A stretch of DNA of 5,329 bases from Deltaproteobacteria bacterium (GTDB lineage Bacteria > Desulfobacterota > DSM-4660 > Desulfatiglandales > HGW-15), in the NCBI GenBank assembly GCA_030671095.1, contig DAOVAK010000238.1, forward strand, positions 1 to 5,329, read 5' to 3'. Positions within the stretch are counted from its first letter, which is position 1; each line of letters opens with the position of its first letter. The notes beneath the pieces are model-generated. The model saw only the letters and a list, made by a program, of their open reading frames with translations, had not been told where the DNA came from and made no database searches. The translations under genes and the position numbers were made by a program. Positions 1-5,329 of this stretch are shown one piece after another.

Positions 1-1
1 G

Positions 2-3000
2 GGGAAGTCGTCCCTTGCCTTTGATACCCTCTACGCTGAGGGCCAACGTCGCTATATTGAGACCTTTTCCCCCTACGCGCGACAGTTCATGGAGCGCATG
101 GATAGGCCCCAGGTGGAGGCCATAGAGAATATCCCACCCGCCATAGCCATCGACCGCAAAGACCCGGTGCGCACGTCCCGTTCCACGGTGGGAACCATGA
201 CCGAACTTACCGACTATATAAAGCTTCTCTACGCCCGTCTCGGGCAGCTCCATTGCCGCGAATGCGGCACCCCGGTCATTCCAGAAACGCCAGAGCACGT
301 ATGGAACGCCCTAAAGGATTTCCCCAGGGGATCTGAGGTTATAATCACTTTCCCCATCTCCTTGAGAGCGGCTACCTATGAACAGTTGCGAAGGGAATTG
401 GGAGGGATGGGGTTTACCCGCCTCTTCTTTGCGGGCCAGATTAGATCCCTGGATGGCTGGGAACCAGAAAAGGGGGATGAGGAACTCCATATCGTCGCAG
501 ACAGACTCGTGTTGCGTCCTTCGGAGCGTAAGCGGATTATGGATTCCTTGGAGCAGGGCTTTCGTTTCGGTAAGGGCAGACTGGACTTGTGGATTGGCCC
601 CGCCCTCCATCCCGCCCCTAGGCGGGACCGACACCTCGCCTTCAGCAGCAGGCTTGAGTGCGCCAAATGTGGAATTTCCTACAATACCCCCCTGCCCAAC
701 CTCTTCTCTTTTAACAGCCCTGTAGGCGCCTGTGAGACCTGTCGTGGGTTCGGAAGAACGATTGATATTGACTTGGATCTCATCATTCCAAACCCTGCCC
801 TCTCCCTCGAAGAGGGTGCCATCAGACCCTTTGGAGGGCGTAATGACTATCGTATGGAATTCGATGATTTAATGGCCTTCTGCAGGCGCAGTAAGATACC
901 GACTAGGATCCCCTATCACCGCCTAAAAAAGTCCCACCAAAAGGCGATTATTGAGGGTACCAGCGATTATTACGGGGTCCGGGGGCTTTTTGAATGGCTA
1001 GAGACCAAGACGTATAAGATGCACGTACGGGTCTATTTATCCAGATACCGAAGCTACGTGATTTGCCCGGATTGTGAAGGCACCCGATTCAAGGAGGAAG
1101 CACTGCTCTATCGGTTGGGAAGGCTCCACATCGGCCAGCTCTATGCCATGAGTGTTAATGGGGCCAGTAATTTTTTCAAGAAGCTCTTTGTCCCTCCGGA
1201 AGACCTGGCCAGCCAAATGATCCTGGATGAGGTCTGCAGCAGGCTCACTTACCTCCGTGAGGTGGGCTTGGATTATCTCACATTGGACCGCCAGTCCCGC
1301 ACCCTTTCAGGAGGCGAGGTACAGCGTGTTGCCCTCACCTCAGCCTTAGGTTCCTCCCTTGTCAACAGCCTCTATATCCTTGATGAGCCCAGTATAGGCC
1401 TTCACCCGCGAGACAATCACCGTCTAATCCGTATCTTGAAGGGGCTCAGAGACCTTAGGAACACGATCGTCGTGGTGGAGCATGATTCTGAGATTATCAG
1501 GCAAAGCGATTTCATGCTGGATCTGGGACCGGGGGCAGGAGAACAGGGCGGTCAGGTTACCTACTTTGGCCCCACATCACGTGTGAATGACTCCCTCACA
1601 GGTCAATACCTGAAGGGTAAGAAACGTATCCCTATGCCCAAAGAACGGCGTACACCTAAAAAAAACAAATGGCTCACCATAAGGGGGGCTACAGAGCATA
1701 ATCTAAAAGACATAAACGTGCAGATTCCTCTTGGACTCTTTGTCTGCCTCACCGGCGTGTCCGGTTCGGGGAAGTCCACACTAGCCGAAGAGATTCTTTA
1801 CAAGGGGCTGAAAAGGGCGAAAGGTGATTCCCAGGGCAGACCCGGAAACTACAGGACCATAGAGGGCTTAGAACAGATTGATGACGCTGTGCTGGTAGAC
1901 CAGAGGCCCATTGGCCGCACGCCCAGGGCCAATCCTCTAACCTATTCGAAAGCCCTGGATCCCATCCGCCGCTTACTGGCCAGCACGGATGAAAGCGAGG
2001 CACGGGGTTTCGGGCCCGGCCATTTCTCCTTCAACGTGGCACAGGGGCGATGCGAGACGTGCAAGGGTGAAGGTTTCGAAAAAGTGGAGATGCAATTCCT
2101 CTCCGACGTATTCATAACGTGTCCCTCTTGCGGTGGTAAGCGCTTCAAGAAAGAGGTTTTGGAGGTCGCATATAATGGAAAGAACATAGACGAAATCCTT
2201 TCCATGACCGTGGACCAAGCCACCTCCTTTTTTGAAGACCAGCCCAAGGTGAAAGCCGCGATTGCACCACTTAGGGACGTGGGCCTGGGCTATATACGGC
2301 TTGGGCAGCCCATCAACACCCTTTCAGGGGGTGAGGCCCAGCGTCTGAAACTCTCCCGGTATCTGAGGGCGGGCAACGGTCGTCCCCAGTTCTTCATATT
2401 TGATGAACCCACCACCGGTCTCCACTTTGAGGATATAGAGAAACTCTTGGCAGCACTCCATAGGGTAGTCAAGGAAGGGAACACGGTCCTGGTCATCGAG
2501 CACAACATGGACATTGTCAAGGCCGCAGACTGGGTGATCGACCTGGGCCCTGAAGGTGGAGATAGAGGTGGCCAGGTGGTGGTGACGGGGCCCCCAGAAA
2601 AAGTTGCCGCACACCGAGCCTCCCACACTGGCAAATTCTTAAAGAATTATCTCTCCGGCCGTCGCCGGCAAAAGGATGCTAAAGCTTCATCCAGCGTCGT
2701 CTCTGAAACCCTCTCGGACATTGCTTCAGCCATCACCATCAGAGGGGCCAAAGAGCACAACCTCAGGAACCTGAGCCTTACCATACCCCGCCAGAAGCTG
2801 GTCGTCATCACCGGTGTCTCCGGCTCAGGGAAATCAACCCTCGCTTACGACATCCTGTTCGCAGAGGGTCAGCGCCGTTATTTGGAAAGCCTGGCCCCTT
2901 ACGTTCGACAATACGTGAAAATTCTGGAGCGGCCAGATGTGGATTCGGTTTCGGGGCTGCCCGCCACGGTGGCCATTCAACAACGTATCAGTCACGCCAG

Positions 3001-5197
3001 TCGGCGCTCTACAGTGGCTACCCTCACTGAGATTTATCATTTCCTCAGACTTCTATATAGCAAGCTTGGCCGTCAGCACTGTCCTGGGTGTGACCGTCCG
3101 TTGAGAAAGCAGACCAAAGAAGAAATTGTGGATCAGATTCGAGATCGATACCAGGGGAAGAAGGCAGTTCTCTTGACTACCAAGGTGGCCGGGCGAAAGG
3201 GGTTCCACAAGGAAGTGCTGGCCCAAGCCCTTCGGAAGGGTTACAGGGAAGCACGCATTGATGGGACCATCACGCCCCTTCGCGAAAACATGTCCCTGAG
3301 CCGATATCATGAACACACCATAGAGTTGGTGGCCGGCAGACTTCCCTCAAGAAAGCTTGAGAAGGTGGTCTGGCAGGCCCTTGAAGAAAGTGGAGGGAGC
3401 CTTCTGATCATGGAGGGCAGAGGAGAGGAAGAAATATTCAGCCTGCGGGGGATCTGCCCTGCTTGCGGTATTGGTCTACAAGATCTGGACCCCCGTCTCT
3501 TCTCCTTCAACAGCAAACACGGGGCCTGCTCCGTGTGCGATGGGCTGGGTGTGCTCGAGGATCCCTACGAGGACAAATCAGAGGTTTGTCCAAAATGTGG
3601 CGGCAGTCGTCTCAAACCCGAGGCCTTGGGGGTCAAAATCGGTGGTTATTCCATCTGGGATTTGGTTCAGCATCCGGCCAGCCATGTTCATGAGGTACTT
3701 AAGGGATTCTCTTTTGTTCGCGATGAAGCCCTCATCACCAAGCCCATTATGGCTGAGATTCTCGCACGGCTATCCTTTATGAACAGACTTGGTCTTTCAT
3801 ATCTGTCGCTCAGTCGAAGCGGGGAAACGCTCTCAGGTGGCGAGGCGCAGCGCATACGGCTGGCAGCACAGCTTGGTTCCAACCTGACCGGGGTATGCTA
3901 CATTTTGGACGAACCGACCATTGGTCTCCATGCCAGGGACAATCAAATGCTTCTCAATGCCCTCAGAGATCTCAAAGAGCGCGGCAACTCCATTTTGGTC
4001 GTGGAGCATGACGAGGAAACCATCCGTGCCGCTGATCACATCATTGATCTGGGACCGGGCGCTGGACAGGACGGAGGACAGGTGGTGGCCTCTGGAAGAC
4101 TCGCTGACCTCAAGAAGGTGAGCGCATCAGTCACGGGGGCCTCCTTTAACGGACACCCGCACGCAATCACATCCCATCTCAGGCCTTACTCTGATCGTCC
4201 TTACCTCAAGGTTTTGGGTGCTATTGCGCATAATCTGAAGGGAATCGACGTGGATTTTCCTTTGGGTACCCTGATCTGCATTACTGGCGTTTCTGGATCT
4301 GGTAAGTCCACGCTTCTTAAAGAGACCCTGTACAAAGGGGTCCGCAACCGGCTCCAGAGAAAGAAATATGAGACGGGCCACTGCAAAGACATCCGGGGAT
4401 GGAGGGAGCTGGACCGAGTTCTAGAAGTGGATCATAGCCCTATTGGTCGCACCCCAAGGTCGGTGCCCGCCTCTTATGTGGGCATCCTTTCCCAGATACG
4501 AAAGCTTCTAGCCATGAGGCCTGAGTCTCGCGCGAGAGGATACCGGCCTGGGCGATTTTCATTCAACCTGAAGGGCGGAAGATGCGAGGCCTGCAAGGGG
4601 CATGGTTCCCTGAAGGTGGCCATGAGCTTTCTCCCAGACGTCTACATTCGTTGTGAGGTGTGCGAAGGCCAGCGGTTCAATCAAGAGACCCTGGATATTA
4701 CCTACAAGGGGAAGAATATCTCAGAAATTCTGGAACTCACCTTTGAGGAGGCGGCCAGCTTTTTTGGAGCTGTGCCCTCTATTCGCCGTGCAGTCCAGGT
4801 GGTCAGTGGTATAGGCCTGGGCTATCTCCGGTTGGGTCAACCCAGCCCCACACTCTCTGGGGGTGAGGCCCCGCGCATTAAGCTTGCAGAAGAATTGGCC
4901 AAGTCCACCCGGGGCCGCACCCTGTACATTCTGGATGAACCCACCACTGGGTTACACCTTGCCGATGTGGGGAGTCTTGTAAATGTCCTGCAAGCCTTGG
5001 TAGATCAAGGGAACACGGTGGCTGTCATTGAGCACAACATGGAGATCATTAAGGAGGCTGACTACATCGTAGACCTGGGGCCTGAAGGGGGTGAGAAGGG
5101 AGGACGCGTGGTTGCAGCTGGTTCGCCTGCGGATATGCTCGCCAATCCAAACGGCTCTCATACCGCACAATACCTTAGAAAATACTTAAACGCCTGA
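2..5197 (+). CDS. uvrA: Double-length (four-ATPase) excinuclease ABC subunit UvrA, 5' end truncated by the window
   Basis: UvrA is the cytoplasmic ATPase that finds bulky DNA lesions and loads UvrB, which then recruits the UvrC nuclease. Numbering residues from the codon at base 2, four ATPase halves can be read. Half 1 has GKSS at 1-4 (Walker A cut by the edge), LSGGE from 435, Walker B LDEP with E462, and H494. Half 2 has Walker A 585-592, LSGGE from 774, FDEP with E802, and H834. Half 3 has Walker A 938-945, LSGGE from 1277, LDEP with E1304, and H1336. Half 4 has Walker A 1429-1436, LSGGE from 1618, LDEP with E1646, and H1678. UvrA zinc modules are present as CX2C-X20-CX2C (220-247 and 1152-1179) and CX2C-X19-CX2C (684-710 and 1528-1554), with extra CX2C pairs at 85/88, 355/358, 1027/1030 and 1196/1199. 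The frame is open from the first codon, so Met at base 89 is internal (it follows the conserved AEGQRRY and YARQF motifs). The start, ribosome binding site and promoter are off-window. No frameshift or internal stop is seen. Confidence 0.96.
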   Translation, partial: GKSSLAFDTLYAEGQRRYIETFSPYARQFMERMDRPQVEAIENIPPAIAIDRKDPVRTSRSTVGTMTELTDYIKLLYARLGQLHCRECGTPVIPETPEHVWNALKDFPRGSEVIITFPISLRAATYEQLRRELGGMGFTRLFFAGQIRSLDGWEPEKGDEELHIVADRLVLRPSERKRIMDSLEQGFRFGKGRLDLWIGPALHPAPRRDRHLAFSSRLECAKCGISYNTPLPNLFSFNSPVGACETCRGFGRTIDIDLDLIIPNPALSLEEGAIRPFGGRNDYRMEFDDLMAFCRRSKIPTRIPYHRLKKSHQKAIIEGTSDYYGVRGLFEWLETKTYKMHVRVYLSRYRSYVICPDCEGTRFKEEALLYRLGRLHIGQLYAMSVNGASNFFKKLFVPPEDLASQMILDEVCSRLTYLREVGLDYLTLDRQSRTLSGGEVQRVALTSALGSSLVNSLYILDEPSIGLHPRDNHRLIRILKGLRDLRNTIVVVEHDSEIIRQSDFMLDLGPGAGEQGGQVTYFGPTSRVNDSLTGQYLKGKKRIPMPKERRTPKKNKWLTIRGATEHNLKDINVQIPLGLFVCLTGVSGSGKSTLAEEILYKGLKRAKGDSQGRPGNYRTIEGLEQIDDAVLVDQRPIGRTPRANPLTYSKALDPIRRLLASTDESEARGFGPGHFSFNVAQGRCETCKGEGFEKVEMQFLSDVFITCPSCGGKRFKKEVLEVAYNGKNIDEILSMTVDQATSFFEDQPKVKAAIAPLRDVGLGYIRLGQPINTLSGGEAQRLKLSRYLRAGNGRPQFFIFDEPTTGLHFEDIEKLLAALHRVVKEGNTVLVIEHNMDIVKAADWVIDLGPEGGDRGGQVVVTGPPEKVAAHRASHTGKFLKNYLSGRRRQKDAKASSSVVSETLSDIASAITIRGAKEHNLRNLSLTIPRQKLVVITGVSGSGKSTLAYDILFAEGQRRYLESLAPYVRQYVKILERPDVDSVSGLPATVAIQQRISHASRRSTVATLTEIYHFLRLLYSKLGRQHCPGCDRPLRKQTKEEIVDQIRDRYQGKKAVLLTTKVAGRKGFHKEVLAQALRKGYREARIDGTITPLRENMSLSRYHEHTIELVAGRLPSRKLEKVVWQALEESGGSLLIMEGRGEEEIFSLRGICPACGIGLQDLDPRLFSFNSKHGACSVCDGLGVLEDPYEDKSEVCPKCGGSRLKPEALGVKIGGYSIWDLVQHPASHVHEVLKGFSFVRDEALITKPIMAEILARLSFMNRLGLSYLSLSRSGETLSGGEAQRIRLAAQLGSNLTGVCYILDEPTIGLHARDNQMLLNALRDLKERGNSILVVEHDEETIRAADHIIDLGPGAGQDGGQVVASGRLADLKKVSASVTGASFNGHPHAITSHLRPYSDRPYLKVLGAIAHNLKGIDVDFPLGTLICITGVSGSGKSTLLKETLYKGVRNRLQRKKYETGHCKDIRGWRELDRVLEVDHSPIGRTPRSVPASYVGILSQIRKLLAMRPESRARGYRPGRFSFNLKGGRCEACKGHGSLKVAMSFLPDVYIRCEVCEGQRFNQETLDITYKGKNISEILELTFEEAASFFGAVPSIRRAVQVVSGIGLGYLRLGQPSPTLSGGEAPRIKLAEELAKSTRGRTLYILDEPTTGLHLADVGSLVNVLQALVDQGNTVAVIEHNMEIIKEADYIVDLGPEGGEKGGRVVAAGSPADMLANPNGSHTAQYLRKYLNA
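266..658 (+). other. Divergent UvrB-binding-like region of unit A
   Basis: This segment (residues 89-219, about 131 residues) lies between the CRECG pair and the first C4 zinc module, the position of the UvrB-interaction domain in ordinary UvrA. Length is normal. The closing part, with ADRLVLRPSERKRI and a following helix-like stretch, resembles the family. The early part lacks the usual basic RKGEHK-like patch, which is replaced by a segment around FPISLRAATYEQL. Position and size are read from sequence. Whether this copy still binds UvrB cannot be told from here. Confidence 0.6.
743..1063 (+). other. Insertion domain (DNA-contacting) of unit A
   Basis: This is the segment between the second zinc pair (C247) and the CPDCEGTR motif (C355), about 107 residues. 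In ordinary UvrA this slot holds the mobile insertion domain that embraces DNA next to the lesion. It opens with the family-typical LIIPNPALSLEEGAI and ends with a basic, aromatic stretch around KTYKMHVRVYLSRYRSY, well suited to nucleic-acid contact. It is the only full-size insertion domain in the fused protein. Domain identity rests on position, length and these motifs. Confidence 0.7.
2654..2731 (+). other. Inter-unit linker of the UvrA fusion
   Basis: About 26 residues (885-910) connect the end of unit A (TGKFLKNYL, the usual UvrA C-terminal motif) to the start of unit B (ITIRGAKEHNL, the usual UvrA N-terminal motif). The linker begins basic (SGRRRQKDAK) and continues serine-rich (ASSSVVSETLSD), as expected for a flexible tether. 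It contains no stop codon and no Met codon or ribosome binding site positioned to start unit B independently, so the two units appear to be made as one chain. Confidence 0.75.
3092..3454 (+). other. UvrB-binding region of unit B, close to ordinary UvrA
   Basis: Residues 1031-1151 (about 121) sit between the HCPGC pair and the C4 zinc module. They contain VAGRKGFHKEVLAQALRKGY and then REARIDG and HTIELVAGRL. This pattern matches the ordinary UvrA layout of a basic RKGEHK-type patch, a helix, an RVDG strand and a HxIEVVVDRL strand. Among the two units, this copy looks the better candidate for contacting UvrB. The similarity is judged from remembered family motifs, not from an alignment. Confidence 0.65.
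3539..3586 (+). other. Vestigial insertion-domain slot of unit B
   Basis: Between the second zinc pair (C1179) and the CPKCGGSRL motif (C1196) there are only 16 residues (DGLGVLEDPYEDKSEV), against about 107 in unit A and roughly 110 in ordinary UvrA. The flanking cysteines and the reading frame are intact. This is therefore a clean in-frame absence of the DNA-contacting domain, not a damaged gene. The remaining loop is acidic, unlike the basic insertion domain of unit A. Confidence 0.75.
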
Positions 5198-5217
5198 ACC
5201 TTCCCAAAGCGATTCTT

Positions 5218-5257
5218 GCTTTTACCCATTTCAGCCCAAGGCTGGTTTGGGTAAAGC
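5218..5257 (+). terminator. Inverted repeat 20 bases after the uvrA stop, possible terminator
   Basis: The arms TTTACCCA (5221-5228) and TGGGTAAA (5248-5255) are perfectly complementary. They are extended outward by GC/GC across a single bulged T at 5220, and inward, past a small internal loop, by CAGCC (5232-5236) and GGCTG (5240-5244) around a CAA loop. The hairpin begins about 20 bases after the stop codon, a typical place for a terminator. No T-tract follows on either strand, so intrinsic termination is uncertain. An mRNA-end stabilising structure is an alternative. Confidence 0.4.
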
Positions 5258-5269
5258 GAGGCGTGATCT

Positions 5270-5290
5270 ATGGGATGTTTCCCATTTCTC
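5270..5290 (+). terminator. Small second hairpin with short pyrimidine tail
   Basis: ATGGGA (5270-5275) and TCCCAT (5280-5285) form a six-base-pair stem around a TGTT loop, followed by TTCTC. The stem is short and the tail is only partly T, so this is at best a weak intrinsic terminator acting together with the larger hairpin just upstream. It could also be chance. Confidence 0.22.
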
Positions 5291-5306
5291 CAGGTTTGCA
5301 ATACAC

Positions 5307-5312
5307 TTGACA
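5307..5312 (+). promoter_or_regulatory. Candidate -35 box TTGACA for a gene beyond the right edge
   Basis: This is a perfect match to the sigma-70-type -35 consensus. Exactly 17 bases, the optimal spacing, lie between it and the end of the window, so the -10 box would begin at the first unseen base. It follows the two hairpins after uvrA, where a promoter for an independent downstream gene would be expected. Without the -10 element it remains a candidate only. Confidence 0.25.
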
Positions 5313-5329
5313 ATAAACCATGGAACAGT

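Larger units (their letters stand above)
2..2653 (+). other. UvrA unit A (first UvrA-like repeat of the fused protein)
   Basis: Residues 1-884 form one near-complete UvrA: N-terminal ATPase half, UvrB-binding-like region, zinc module, insertion domain, signature region, then a C-terminal ATPase half with its own zinc module. Its first signature reads LSGGEVQR followed by VALTSALGSSLVNSLYILDE. From memory, the VQR variant and the SLVN stretch are typical of the first half of four-cassette UvrAs rather than of ordinary UvrA. The ATPase motifs are intact apart from the part of Walker A lost at the edge. One oddity is IAIDRK at residues 48-53, where ordinary UvrA usually has a glutamine at the arginine position (residue 52). 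The C-terminal half has the standard DQ-PIGRTPR motif. The assignment as a UvrA unit is firm; the boundary with the linker is approximate. Confidence 0.9.
2732..5194 (+). other. UvrA unit B (second UvrA-like repeat, lacking an insertion domain)
   Basis: Residues 911-1731 form a second UvrA, starting at the N-terminal ITIRGAKEHNL motif with a complete Walker A, GVSGSGKST. It has all four CX2C elements of its N-terminal half and the C4 module of its C-terminal half. At about 821 residues it is about 120 shorter than an ordinary UvrA, mostly because the insertion domain is missing. Its N-terminal ATPase half is very standard (LSGGEAQRIRLA, ILDEPTIGLHARD). The C-terminal half has two departures: VDHSPIGRTPR with histidine (H1478) in place of the usual glutamine, and SGGEAPR with proline (P1624) in place of the usual glutamine. 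It ends with the normal UvrA tail SHTAQYLRKYL, so the C-terminus is complete. Confidence 0.9.

Noticed and set aside
89..91. Met codon at base 89 as the start of the gene
   Set aside because: The frame is open upstream to base 2 and encodes conserved UvrA residues (GKSSLAFDTLYAEGQRRY and then YARQF), so this Met is internal and the real start is off-window.
311..666. Minus-strand open frames opposite the UvrB-binding-like region of unit A
   Set aside because: They lie wholly inside a well-conserved coding region, have no recognisable motifs and no start signals. The same applies to the other minus-strand frames at 1749-2634, 2834-4392 and 4952-5170.
2654..2731. Possibility that the two UvrA units are separate genes joined by an assembly artefact
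   Set aside because: The frame is continuous through a plausible polar linker, with no remnant stop, ribosome binding site or start codon. The two units are too diverged to be a duplicated-read artefact, and unit B lacks its insertion domain in a coordinated way.
3463..3782. Plus-strand alternative-frame open stretches across the zinc module of unit B (also 378-725 and 3921-4121)
   Set aside because: They overlap conserved UvrA codons in another frame, and their translations are low in recognisable protein features. They are shadows of the uvrA frame.
2..5194. Recent DNA-level tandem duplication or gene conversion between the two units
   Set aside because: Short identical runs occur only over strongly conserved motifs, such as those around GNTV and EHNM. 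Elsewhere the units differ widely in codons and residues, indicating an old duplication.
5270..5329. Short open frame starting at ATG 5270 (MGCFPFLQ...) with GAGG eight bases upstream, running off the right edge
   Set aside because: Only 20 codons are visible, the ATG is part of a hairpin arm, the candidate -35 box lies inside it, and the peptide is unfamiliar. The spacing of GAGG is suggestive but could easily be chance; the next bases are needed.

Overview
The window is almost entirely one gene: a single uninterrupted plus-strand reading frame from base 2 (already open at the left edge) to a TGA at 5195-5197. It encodes at least 1731 residues of a double-length UvrA, the damage-recognition ATPase of nucleotide excision repair. 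An ordinary UvrA is roughly 940-950 residues and carries two ABC-type ATPase halves. Here two complete UvrA-like units are fused head to tail, so the chain carries four Walker A, four LSGGE, four Walker B and four H-loop motifs. The left edge cuts through the first Walker A loop. By alignment with the second unit, about 32-40 N-terminal residues, the start codon and the promoter lie off-window, so the full protein is probably near 1770 residues.

Layout: unit A occupies about 2-2653, a 26-residue polar linker 2654-2731, unit B about 2732-5194, and a 132-base 3' intergenic tail 5198-5329. The units are not equivalent. Unit A keeps a full-size DNA-contacting insertion domain, but its UvrB-binding region is divergent. 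Unit B keeps a UvrB-binding region closer to ordinary UvrA, but its insertion domain is reduced to about 16 residues. Unit B also has a proline in its last ABC signature (SGGEAPR instead of SGGEAQR). Ordinary UvrA works as a homodimer, so the natural inference is a single-chain, asymmetric pseudo-dimer. From memory, four-cassette UvrA proteins of this general type are annotated in a range of Gram-negative bacteria. The architecture is therefore uncommon but probably not new; the division of labour between the halves is the part I know least described.

The 3' tail holds two inverted repeats that could end transcription, neither with a good T-tract. It also has a perfect TTGACA hexamer placed so that a matching -10 box would start at the first base beyond the window. 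No RNA gene, CRISPR array, insertion sequence or second convincing coding region is visible.

Organism: the sequence gives only weak clues. Codon use is moderately GC-rich with frequent AGG arginine codons, and the fused UvrA type fits a Gram-negative bacterium, possibly a Desulfobacterota-like or related lineage. This is a guess.
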